64,000 nt of DNA from an uncultured Mediterraneibacter sp. GTDB taxonomy: Bacteria; Bacillota; Clostridia; Lachnospirales; Lachnospiraceae. Below are positions 32,573-40,460 of the stretch, one piece after another. The translations under genes were made by a program, and so were the position numbers. The number at the start of each line of letters is the position of its first letter. Positions within the stretch are counted from its first letter, which is position 1. Location of the stretch: the NCBI RefSeq assembly GCF_934309415.1, contig NZ_CAKRDI010000015.1, positions 15,241 to 79,240 on the forward strand. The letters are read 5' to 3'. Under the pieces are notes generated by a model. It ran no database searches. It was not told the origin of the DNA and saw only the letters and a list, made by a program, of their open reading frames with translations.

Positions 32573-33970
32573 ATGGAAAAGAAAAAAGGATCTTTAAAGC
32601 AGACATCTCCCGGTGAAACACGCGGAAGCTTTTCAGGAAGAATCGGTTATGTCCTTGCGGTTGCAGGATCTGCGGTAGGGCTCGGTAACATCTGGAGATT
32701 CCCTTACCTTGCAGCAAAATATGGTGGAGGAATCTTTTTGTTGGTCTATCTGTTATTAACCGTGACCTTTGGTTATGTATTGATCATGTCCGAAACAGCA
32801 CTTGGACGAATGACAGGAAAGAGTCCGGTAGGTGCGTTTCGCTATTTTGGAAACAGTATTTCTTTTAAACTTGGAGGCTGGCTTAATGCGGTTATTCCGA
32901 TGTTGATCGTACCGTATTACAGCGCAATCGGAGGCTGGGTTATCAAATACCTGGTAGAATATTTAAGAGGCAATGTGACTGAAGTAGCACAGGATGGATA
33001 CTTCACCTCCTTTATCGCTGATTCAAATCAGGTAGAATTATGGTTTCTTGTATTTGCAGTTATTGTATTCGTGGTCATTCTTGCAGGTGTAAAGAATGGA
33101 GTAGAACGCGTTTCTAAGATTATGATGCCGATCCTCGTGATTCTTGCAATTATTGTTATGTGTTATTCTGTTACACGACCGGGAGCAATTGAGGGTGTGA
33201 AATACTTCCTTATTCCAAATGTGAAACATTTTTCCTGGATGACAGTTGTAGCTGCTATGGGACAGATGTTTTATTCCCTTTCTATCGCAATGGGAATTCT
33301 GTATACTTACGGATCTTATATCGGAAAAGACGTAGATATTGAGAAATCTACATCCCAGGTAGAAATTTTTGATACCGCAATTGCTTTGCTGGCAGGACTG
33401 ATGATCATTCCGGCTGTGTTTGCATTTTCGGGTGGGAATACGGCAGATCTGCAGGCTGGTCCGGCACTGATGTTTATCACTTTGCCAAAGGTATTTGCAA
33501 GTATGGGAATCGGAAGAGTTGCGGGAATTCTGTTTTTTGTACTGGTTCTTCTTGCAGCAGCTACAAGTGCCATTTCTTTGATGGAGACAAGTGTTTCCAC
33601 TTTTGTGGATGAATTGCATTGGAGCAGACCGAAATGCTGTATGCTGATGGCTGGTGTTATGCTTGTTGTAGGATCCGCATCTTCTATGGGATATGGAACA
33701 CTTGATTTTATTCAGATTTTTGGTATGGCATTCCTTGATTTCTTCGATTTCCTGACGAATTCTGTAATGATGCCGCTCGCAGCACTGGCAACCTGTTTCC
33801 TGATTGTACGTACAGTCGGATTTGACAGAATTGCAAAAGAGATTGAGAGATCTTCTGAATTTAAGAGAAAAAAGATCTATGTATTTTTTATGAAATATCT
33901 GGCACCGATCTGTCTTGTGATTATTTTAGTAAGCTCAATTGCAAATGTGCTGGGATTTATTTCAATGTAG
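32573..33970 (+). CDS. Neurotransmitter:sodium symporter (NSS) family transporter
   Basis: A 465-residue protein with about eleven to twelve helices. RIGYVLAVAGSAVGLGNIWR at residues 23-42 is the TM1 signature that binds sodium and the amino acid in LeuT-like transporters. GQMFYSLSIAMGILYTYGSY is the TM6 unwound region. It probably imports an aromatic or branched amino acid. The start has no strong ribosome site: the nearest purine run is over 30 bases upstream and a start-stop ATGTAG at 32563 lies just before it. The alignment with the family N-terminus supports the start. Confidence 0.9.
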   Translation: MEKKKGSLKQTSPGETRGSFSGRIGYVLAVAGSAVGLGNIWRFPYLAAKYGGGIFLLVYLLLTVTFGYVLIMSETALGRMTGKSPVGAFRYFGNSISFKLGGWLNAVIPMLIVPYYSAIGGWVIKYLVEYLRGNVTEVAQDGYFTSFIADSNQVELWFLVFAVIVFVVILAGVKNGVERVSKIMMPILVILAIIVMCYSVTRPGAIEGVKYFLIPNVKHFSWMTVVAAMGQMFYSLSIAMGILYTYGSYIGKDVDIEKSTSQVEIFDTAIALLAGLMIIPAVFAFSGGNTADLQAGPALMFITLPKVFASMGIGRVAGILFFVLVLLAAATSAISLMETSVSTFVDELHWSRPKCCMLMAGVMLVVGSASSMGYGTLDFIQIFGMAFLDFFDFLTNSVMMPLAALATCFLIVRTVGFDRIAKEIERSSEFKRKKIYVFFMKYLAPICLVIILVSSIANVLGFISM

Positions 33971-33987
33971 AGTTATTGTCTATAGAC

Positions 33988-34130
33988 GTTATTGTTCACT
34001 CCCATGTCAATCACTCCGCTGATTGGCATGGAGGATGCACGTTTTGTCTTGAATGTATCTCGCCCATCGTCGCAGACGATTCTAAATGGCGAGATGCGTT
34101 ACTATTTGTAGCTATGCTGTGAACAGTAAT
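33988..34130 (+). repeat. Family B full element (143 bp)
   Basis: Starts GTTATTGTTCAC and ends GTGAACAGTAAT, with the T/A exchange at each end keeping the pairing. All three hairpins are present. No target duplication is evident, so this copy may be old or rearranged. It lies immediately upstream of the TPP riboswitch. Confidence 0.85.
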
Positions 34131-34182
34131 ATTTACTTGACAAGTCTCAAACTACTTCGTATACTGATACTTGTAAATTGAA

Positions 34183-34271
34183 CAGGGGAGCTTGTGTACC
34201 AGGCTGAGAGGAAGTTGAGAACTTCGACCCATATACCTGATTTGGATAATGCCAACGTAGGAACGTATAAG
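34183..34271 (+). promoter_or_regulatory. TPP riboswitch
   Basis: GGGGAGCTTGTGTACCAGG, CTGAGAGGAAG, CTTCGACCCATATACCTGA and TTGGATAATGCCAACGTAGG follow in the order of the THI element. It binds thiamine pyrophosphate and should shut off the thi operon through the terminator that follows. The first gene, thiS, starts 454 bases later, an unusually long distance. Confidence 0.95.
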
Positions 34272-34283
34272 TAGAATGATTAC

Positions 34284-34313
34284 GGGAGATACCTTGGTGT
34301 ATCTCCCTTTTAT
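34284..34313 (+). terminator. Terminator of the TPP riboswitch
   Basis: GGGAGATAC and GTGTATCTCCC pair, followed by TTTTAT. Confidence 0.88.
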
Positions 34314-34496
34314 ATTGCGTAGACAAAGTGAAAATCAGAGATTTACAGAGGGCAGAAGCTGTTTTTGATTACAGGTATCGTGAACAGAAATCAGAAATTC
34401 AAATCTGTCAGAAAATGAATAAAGAAAACTTGAGATTGAACAGGAGTTCATGAAGGGGTGCACCACCGCGGGTGTATTTCTTTGTGGACTCTTTTT

Positions 34497-34612
34497 GTAT
34501 ATTTAGGAAAGTGCTCTTTTCTAATATATAAAAACGCTCCGCGAGGATGTACACTGTGGCGTACAAGGAAGATGTCGCACGCTCTAAAATGTGCCAAGGC
34601 ACATTCTTTGAT
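34497..34612. repeat. Family C repeat, copy 2, in the thi leader
   Basis: Shares AACGCTCCGCGAGGATG, GGCGTACAAGGAAGATGTCGC and AATGTGCCAAGGCACATTCTT with 12056-12183, and the TAGGAAAG/CTTTTCTAATA hairpin. It lies between the TPP riboswitch terminator and thiS. Confidence 0.75.
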
Positions 34613-34724
34613 CTATCAGGAAATTAGTTGCATTTGCAACATGGCTTCATGGAATGTGAATAAAGTGCTTGTGGGAGAGCATGGTAACATATAGCATCGG
34701 TCTCAGGTTGGAAAGGAGAGAAAC

Positions 34725-34922
34725 ATGGTAAAGATTAACGGACAAGAAGTTACTTTTGGAAAAGAGATTTCAGTAACAGAGTATCTGGAAGAAAATGGAT
34801 ATCAGATCAGCAGGATTGCGGTGGAACTGAATGGGGAAATTCTTCCGAAATATCAGTATTCAGACACAATGCTGAAAAATGGAGACAGCATGGAGATTGT
34901 GACATTTGTAGGAGGAGGCTGA
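34725..34922 (+). CDS. thiS: Sulfur carrier protein ThiS
   Basis: A 65-residue ubiquitin-like protein ending in Gly-Gly-Gly (VTFVGGG); the C-terminal Gly-Gly is adenylated and thiolated to carry sulfur for thiazole formation. It heads thiSFGHE behind a TPP riboswitch. GGAAAGGAGAG precedes the ATG. Confidence 0.93.
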   Translation: MVKINGQEVTFGKEISVTEYLEENGYQISRIAVELNGEILPKYQYSDTMLKNGDSMEIVTFVGGG

Positions 34923-34927
34923 TCAGT

Positions 34928-35569
34928 ATGGGAGAGCAACTGACAAAAGAACAGATCATGGCGGCATTGAATGAACGACATTCTCCTGAAAAACAGAAAC
35001 TGTTGTCTGCAGGAAGTGTGGCGATTGCCGGATTGGGTGGACTTGGATCAAATGTAGCTTATGCACTGGCAAGAATAGGAGTGGGACACCTGCATCTCAT
35101 TGATTTTGACAGAGTGGACATTACGAATTTGAACCGACAGCAATATTTTATGGAGCATATAGGGATGTATAAAACAGATGCATTAAAAGGACTTCTGTTG
35201 AAAATCAATCCATATCTTGAAATAAAAACAGACTGCATCAAGGTAACTGAGGAGAATCTTACAGAGTTATTCAAAGATGAGCCAATTGTCTGTGAAGCAT
35301 TTGATAATCCGGAGGCAAAGGCGATGCTGGTCAATGGAATTCTGGAATATTTCCCGGAGAAGAAACTGGTTTCTGCGACGGGAATGGCGGGATATGGAAG
35401 CAGCAATACAATCCGGACGCAGCGTATGATGAAAAATTTCTATTTGTGTGGAGACCGTGTGACAGAACCGGCATACGGAAACGGACTGATGGCGCCGAGA
35501 GTAGCAATCTGTGCGGCACATGAGGCCAATATGATTACCAGATTAATCCTTGGAGAAGAGGAAGTCTGA
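34928..35569 (+). CDS. thiF: ThiF-type adenylyltransferase
   Basis: A 213-residue E1-like protein. AIAGLGGLGSNVAYALARIG is the nucleotide-binding glycine loop, LIDFDRVDITNLNRQQY holds the D and R/Q residues that bind ATP and magnesium, and a later YGSSNTIRTQRM is typical of the short ThiF. It adenylates the C-terminal glycine of ThiS. It starts five bases after thiS, so translation is coupled. It lacks the zinc-binding CxxC of E. coli ThiF, as is usual for the short family 2 form. Confidence 0.92.
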   Translation: MGEQLTKEQIMAALNERHSPEKQKLLSAGSVAIAGLGGLGSNVAYALARIGVGHLHLIDFDRVDITNLNRQQYFMEHIGMYKTDALKGLLLKINPYLEIKTDCIKVTEENLTELFKDEPIVCEAFDNPEAKAMLVNGILEYFPEKKLVSATGMAGYGSSNTIRTQRMMKNFYLCGDRVTEPAYGNGLMAPRVAICAAHEANMITRLILGEEEV

Positions 35570-35709
35570 GGAAGATTTGAAAGATACACCGTAAAGTGAA
35601 ACATGCAGAGTGCAGGGATGATTTTTCAGATGAATTTTAGATATGATTGAAGAATTATTTCTGTAATCTATCCACTTTAGTTTGGGATGAACGGTACGAA
35701 AGACAATTT

Positions 35710-35829
35710 AACCGAATCAAGTAAGTCCCCTGCTTCAATTGCGAAAAGCAATAAGCAGTGGGTGGGGACTTGCTTGTATCAGGAGGAGTGCAAGCTCCTT
35801 CTGATAAACTGCGGAGCAGTTATTCGGTT
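35710..35829. other. Multi-branched inverted repeat between thiF and thiG
   Basis: An outer stem AACCGAAT/ATTCGGTT encloses three smaller ones: AAGTCCCC/GGGGACTT (35723/35764), ATCAGGAGGAG/GCTCCTTCTGAT (35778/35794) and AACTGC/GCAGTT (35807/35816). It has no open frame and no resemblance to families A to C. The rest of the 334-base gap is unremarkable apart from weak family A traces near 35590-35650. Confidence 0.6.
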
Positions 35830-35903
35830 ATGAGCAAGTAGCGAAGCGGATTGCGAATATTCGCTTGACAAGAGAGTATAGAAATGGAAAGAAGGAACAG
35901 ATA

Positions 35904-36680
35904 ATGAACAAAAATGAAGATAAATTTGTACTGGGAGGACATGAGTTTACATCACGTTTTATTTTAGGATCAGGAAAATTTTCACTGGATCTTGTGAAAG
36001 CCTGTATTGAAAAAGCAGATGCACAGATTATTACACTGGCACTGCGCAGAGCAAATGAAGGAGGTCTTGCCAACATTCTGGATTACATTCCGGAGAATAT
36101 TACTTTACTCCCAAATACATCCGGAGCAAGAACTGCAGAAGAAGCAGTTCGAATTGCAAGACTGTCCAGAGAAGTTGGATGCGGCGATTTCGTTAAAATC
36201 GAAGTAGTACATGATTCTAAATATTTACTGCCGGATAATTATGAGACAATCAAAGCAACTGAGATTCTTGCGAAAGAAGGATTTGTTGTTATGCCGTACA
36301 TGTATCCGGATCTGAATGCTGCCCGTGCGTTGGCTGATGCGGGCGCTGCCTGTATTATGCCGCTTGGAGCACCGATTGGATCAAACAAGGGGCTCAGTAC
36401 CAGGGATTTCATTCAGATTCTGATCGACGAAATGAATCTTCCGATCATTGTAGATGCGGGAATCGGGCGTCCGTCTCAGGCGTGTGAAGCAATGGAAATG
36501 GGAGCGGCAGCAGTAATGGCAAATACAGCGATTGCAACTGCAGGAGATGTACCGATGATGGCAGAAGCATTCAAGAAAGCAATTGAAGCAGGAAGAAATG
36601 CATATCTTTCCGGTCTTGGAAGAACCATTGAACGGGGAGCAAGTGCGTCTTCTCCACTGACAGGATTTCTGGAGGAATAG
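35904..36680 (+). CDS. thiG: Thiazole synthase
   Basis: A 258-residue TIM-barrel enzyme. [20 protein letters not shown] is the N-terminus, [16 protein letters not shown] contains the active-site lysine region, and [13 protein letters not shown] and [17 protein letters not shown] are phosphate-binding loops. It joins deoxyxylulose phosphate, dehydroglycine and ThiS-thiocarboxylate into the thiazole. The ATG at 35904 has AAGGAACAG before it; the upstream in-frame TTG at 35865 is unlikely. Confidence 0.95.
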   Translation: MNKNEDKFVLGGHEFTSRFILGSGKFSLDLVKACIEKADAQIITLALRRANEGGLANILDYIPENITLLPNTSGARTAEEAVRIARLSREVGCGDFVKIEVVHDSKYLLPDNYETIKATEILAKEGFVVMPYMYPDLNAARALADAGAACIMPLGAPIGSNKGLSTRDFIQILIDEMNLPIIVDAGIGRPSQACEAMEMGAAAVMANTAIATAGDVPMMAEAFKKAIEAGRNAYLSGLGRTIERGASASSPLTGFLEE

Positions 36681-36721
36681 ATTGTATTAATAAAACAATG
36701 AATTAAAGCGTTAATGCAATA

Positions 36722-36771
36722 GAGGCAAGACGCTGGAGTGTAGATGAAAGCATTTTTCAGACACACTCTAG
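36722..36771. repeat. Family A repeat, right end
   Basis: GAAAGCATTTTTCAGACACACTCTA is identical to the right end of the full copy at 7029-7192; the left side is short and degenerate. Confidence 0.65.
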
Positions 36772-36808
36772 ATTCAGCAACAGAAGATCGGAAAGTGAGA
36801 GAAGAAAA

Positions 36809-38110
36809 ATGGAAATAAAAGAAACAGATCAGCAGACAATGACGAAAGCGGCAGATACAGGTGATGGAAGTATGAAAACCGAAAGTGAAAAGCAAGCGGA
36901 GGATCAGCATATCAATGAAAGTATATTGAGTGAAGCGATTCTTGAAGATCAGAAAAAGAACAGAATTGATCATATGAAATATATGCCTGGTATGGAAGAT
37001 ATCGGATCAGAGATTATGGATAAAGTAGTCAGTGCAATGAAAGAATATGACTATGAAAAATACACGGCAGCAGATGTAAAACGCGCACTGGCACACACGG
37101 AGAGAACGCCGGAAGATTTTCAGGCACTTCTGTCTCCGGCAGCGCTTCCATTTCTGGAAGAGATCGCTCAGGCCGCGAGAATAGAAACAAGAAAACATTT
37201 TGGAAACAGTGTGTATATGTTTACACCGATCTACATTGCAAATTATTGTGAGAATTATTGTATTTACTGTGGATTCAACTGTCATAATAAAATCAACAGA
37301 GCGCAGTTGAATGCAGAAGAAATTGAAAAAGAAATGGCAGCGATTGCAGAGTCTGGATTACAGGAAATCCTGATTCTGACAGGAGAAAGCCGTTCAAAGT
37401 CAACGGTAGAGTATATTGGAGAAGCATGTAAAATAGCGCGTAAATATTTCCGTGTGATCGGGCTTGAGATCTATCCGGTCAATTCAGATGAGTATGCGTA
37501 TCTGCATGAGTGTGGAGCAGACTACGTGACAGTATTTCAGGAGACTTATAATTCTGATAAATATGAGACACTTCATCTGGCAGGACATAAAAGAATTTTC
37601 CCATATCGTGTCAATGCACAGGAGCGTGCACTGAAGGGTGGTATGCGCGGTGTCGGATTTGGTGCACTTCTTGGATTGGATGATTTCCGTAAGGATGCAT
37701 TTGCCACAGGATATCATGCGTATCTTCTGCAGAGGAAATATCCTCATGCAGAGATTGCATTTTCATGTCCGAGACTTCGTCCGATCATTAATAATGACAG
37801 AATTAATCCGATGGATGTGCATGAGCCACAGCTTTTGCAGGTGGTATGTGCATATCGTCTGTTCATGCCGTTTGCAAGCATTACAGTGTCAACAAGAGAA
37901 TGTGCGAGAGTGCGTGACAATCTGGTAAATATTGCGGCTACAAAAATCTCAGCAGGAGTCAGCACAGGAATTGGAAGTCATGTAGAAGAGATTGAAGATA
38001 AAGGGGACGAACAGTTTGAGATTTCCGATGGACGTTCTGTTCAGGAAATCTATGATGCACTGCTGGATCATCAGCTTCAGCCGGTTATGAGTGATTATAT
38101 TTATGTGTGA
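36809..38110 (+). CDS. thiH: 2-iminoacetate synthase ThiH (radical SAM)
   Basis: A 433-residue radical SAM enzyme. ENYCENYCIYCGFNC carries the CxxxCxxC that holds the 4Fe-4S cluster. ILTGESRSKSTVEYIGEA and EIYPVNSDEY follow in the barrel, and STRECARVRDNLV is typical of ThiH. It cleaves tyrosine to give dehydroglycine for ThiG. Residues 1-50 are a charged, low-complexity extension not seen in short ThiH, so the true start may be a later ATG (36872 or 36974). Its end overlaps thiE. Confidence 0.92.
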   Translation: MEIKETDQQTMTKAADTGDGSMKTESEKQAEDQHINESILSEAILEDQKKNRIDHMKYMPGMEDIGSEIMDKVVSAMKEYDYEKYTAADVKRALAHTERTPEDFQALLSPAALPFLEEIAQAARIETRKHFGNSVYMFTPIYIANYCENYCIYCGFNCHNKINRAQLNAEEIEKEMAAIAESGLQEILILTGESRSKSTVEYIGEACKIARKYFRVIGLEIYPVNSDEYAYLHECGADYVTVFQETYNSDKYETLHLAGHKRIFPYRVNAQERALKGGMRGVGFGALLGLDDFRKDAFATGYHAYLLQRKYPHAEIAFSCPRLRPIINNDRINPMDVHEPQLLQVVCAYRLFMPFASITVSTRECARVRDNLVNIAATKISAGVSTGIGSHVEEIEDKGDEQFEISDGRSVQEIYDALLDHQLQPVMSDYIYV

Positions 38111-38720
38111 TGAAATGATGGAAAAGAAACAAGAGTTTTGCAGGACAAGAAATGTAATTGCGATTACGAATCGGAAATTGTGTGACAGATCGTTTGAGGA
38201 GCAGATCAGAAGAGTCTGTTCGCTTCACCCGAAAGCGGTGATTCTGCGAGAAAAAGATCTGAAAGAAGAAGCGTATAGAGAATGTGCGAAACGTGTGAAG
38301 GCGATTTGTGAATTCTACAAGGTGCCTTGCATATTCCATACCTTTTGGAATGTTGCAATGGCAGAGGGGGCGGATTTGCTTCATCTTCCGTTTCCCTTGC
38401 TGCAGGAAATCTGGCAATCGAAAAATCATGCTGTGCTGAATTCATTTCAAAAGATTGGGACATCCATTCATTCTGTAACTGAGGCACAGCAGGCAGAACA
38501 GATTGGAGTCTCGTATCTGACTGCCGGGCATATTTATGCAACGGACTGTAAAAAAGGATTGCCGCCACGGGGAATTGGTTTCCTGAAAGAAGTGTGTGAT
38601 GCAGTTTCACTTCCGGTCTATGGAATCGGAGGGATTAAATTTGATGAAAACCAGTGGGACGAGCTGGAACACGCAGGGGCAGCGGGAGGCTGTATTATGT
38701 CAGGGATGATGAAAATATAA
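38103..38720 (+). CDS. thiE: Thiamine phosphate synthase-like protein (ThiE/TenI)
   Basis: A 205-residue TIM-barrel protein. VIAITNRKLCDRSFEEQ, AVILREKDLKEEAY and YLTAGHIYATDCKKGLPPRG resemble the pyrophosphate and phosphate loops of ThiE. It would couple thiazole phosphate to HMP pyrophosphate, or be a TenI-type variant. Its start overlaps the end of thiH; ATGs at 38103, 38115 and 38118 are all possible and no ribosome site decides. No thiC, thiD or thiM is in the window, so the HMP half of the pathway must be elsewhere or imported. Confidence 0.83.
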   Translation: MCDEMMEKKQEFCRTRNVIAITNRKLCDRSFEEQIRRVCSLHPKAVILREKDLKEEAYRECAKRVKAICEFYKVPCIFHTFWNVAMAEGADLLHLPFPLLQEIWQSKNHAVLNSFQKIGTSIHSVTEAQQAEQIGVSYLTAGHIYATDCKKGLPPRGIGFLKEVCDAVSLPVYGIGGIKFDENQWDELEHAGAAGGCIMSGMMKI

Positions 38721-38727
38721 AAAGAAT

Positions 38728-38870
38728 GTTACTGTTCACTCCCATGTCAATCACTCCGCTGATTGGCATGGAGGATGCACGTATTGTCTTGAATGTATCT
38801 CGCCCATCGCCAAAGGCGATTTTAAATGGCGAGATACGTTACTGTTTACAGCTATGCTGTGAACAGTAAC
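38728..38870 (+). repeat. Family B full element (143 bp) with exact 8-bp duplication
   Basis: GTTACTGTTCAC to GTGAACAGTAAC. AAAAGAAT is repeated exactly on both sides (38720-38727 and 38871-38878). This copy best shows the consensus: CCATGTCAATCA/TGATTGGCATGG, TATCTCGCC..GGCGAGATA with inner ATCGCC/GGCGAT, and the 33-bp terminal palindrome. It follows the end of thiE. Confidence 0.92.
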
Positions 38871-38973
38871 AAAAGAATGATTAAAAATTTTCACACTTGT
38901 TTTATAGGTTGAGAACAGGAATCAATCTATGATATTATAAATAATACAGCGTATAGAAACGAGGAGAAAATTT

Positions 38974-40296
38974 ATGAAAAAAAGAGAATCATTCAACAGC
39001 AGATGGGGATTTATTCTGGCCTGTATTGGTTCAGCGGTAGGTATGGGAAATATCTGGATGTTTTCCACAAGAGTTTCCCTGTATGGCGGAGGTTCCTTTC
39101 TCATTCCATACTTTATCTTTGTGGTGTTGATCGGCTCCACAGGAGTAATCGGTGAGATGAGTTATGGACGTGCAACAAGATCCGGGCCGATTGATGCATT
39201 TGGAGATGCCTGCGAGAGAAAAGGCAAAAGAAAACTTGGTGAGGCTCTTGGGATGATTCCGGTAATCGGATCGCTGGCAATGGCAATTGGGTATACAGTT
39301 GTTATGGGGTGGATCCTGAAGTATGCAGTGGGTACTTTTACGGGTAAAACGCTGGCACCGGAAAATGTGGAAGAATTTGGAGCAGCATTTGGCGGGATGG
39401 CATCAGCCTTTGGAAATAATGGCTGGCAGATTGTAGCGCTGTTCCTTTGTATGCTCATTTTAATGTTCGGCGTTGGAGGAGGAATTGAACGTGCCAATAA
39501 AATTCTGATGCCTGTTTTCTTTGTATTGTTTGTGATCCTGGCTGTTTATGTTGCGTTTCAGCCGGGAGCAATCGAAGGCTACAGATACATTTTCAGAATT
39601 GATCCAAAGGCATTTGCAGATCCGACAACATGGATCTTTGCGTTGGGACAGGCATTCTTTTCTTTGTCGGTTGCAGGAAATGGAACACTGATCTACGGAT
39701 CTTATCTGTCAGATGAAGAGGACATTCCTGCATCAGCCGGAAGAGTGGCATTCTTTGATACAGTGGCAGCGATGCTTGCAGCTTTGGTAATTATTCCGGC
39801 AATGGCGACAACAGGAGCTCAGCTGGATCAGGGAGGACCGGGACTTTTATTTATCTATCTTCCGAATCTGATCAAGACAATGCCGGGAGGCTGGCTGATC
39901 AGTATTCTTTTCTTTGTAGCGGTATTGTCTGCGGGAATGACGTCTTTGATTAATCTGTATGAAGCTCCGATTGCGACTGTACAGGAAAAAGCGAAGATTG
40001 GAAGAAAACCGGCGTGTATGGTGATCGCAGTGATTGGTGTGATTATTTCATTGCTGATTCAGGGGATTGTGTCTGATTGGATGGATGTGTTGTCTATCTA
40101 TATATGTCCGCTGGGAGCGGGGCTGGCCGGCATTATGTTCTTTTGGGTCTGCGGGGAAAAATATGTAGAACAGCAGGTAAACAAGGGAAGAGAGACATCA
40201 TTTATAAGATTGTATTATCCGGTGTGTAAATATCTGTATGTTCCGATGTGTATTCTTGTGCTGGTACTTGGAATTGCGCTGGGTGGAATCGGCTGA
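38974..40296 (+). CDS. Neurotransmitter:sodium symporter (NSS) family transporter (second)
   Basis: A 440-residue protein with about eleven helices. GFILACIGSAVGMGNIWMF is the TM1 sodium and substrate motif and GQAFFSLSVAGNGTLIYGSY the TM6 region. It is only distantly similar to the NSS protein at 32573. It imports an amino acid with sodium; specificity is unknown. GAGGAGAAAA precedes the ATG. Confidence 0.92.
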   Translation: MKKRESFNSRWGFILACIGSAVGMGNIWMFSTRVSLYGGGSFLIPYFIFVVLIGSTGVIGEMSYGRATRSGPIDAFGDACERKGKRKLGEALGMIPVIGSLAMAIGYTVVMGWILKYAVGTFTGKTLAPENVEEFGAAFGGMASAFGNNGWQIVALFLCMLILMFGVGGGIERANKILMPVFFVLFVILAVYVAFQPGAIEGYRYIFRIDPKAFADPTTWIFALGQAFFSLSVAGNGTLIYGSYLSDEEDIPASAGRVAFFDTVAAMLAALVIIPAMATTGAQLDQGGPGLLFIYLPNLIKTMPGGWLISILFFVAVLSAGMTSLINLYEAPIATVQEKAKIGRKPACMVIAVIGVIISLLIQGIVSDWMDVLSIYICPLGAGLAGIMFFWVCGEKYVEQQVNKGRETSFIRLYYPVCKYLYVPMCILVLVLGIALGGIG

Positions 40297-40341
40297 TACA
40301 TGAAATAAAAAATTGTCGAAAACTGAAAATAAAAATCAGGT

Positions 40342-40372
40342 AAAACTCCGGTTGAAATGCCGGAGTTTTATT
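40342..40372 (+). terminator. Terminator after second NSS gene
   Basis: AAAACTCCGG and CCGGAGTTTT pair, followed by ATTG. Confidence 0.85.
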
Positions 40373-40460
40373 GCTCTTAGCTGTAAAACATGGTATATTA
40401 TTAACAAGTGTTGTTAATATACACAAAAATCATGAAAAAAAGCAATAGGGAGTGGTTAAA

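Noticed and set aside
38654..38869. A 71-codon frame after thiE.
   Set aside because: It runs through a family B element; similar frames at other copies differ and have no ribosome site.
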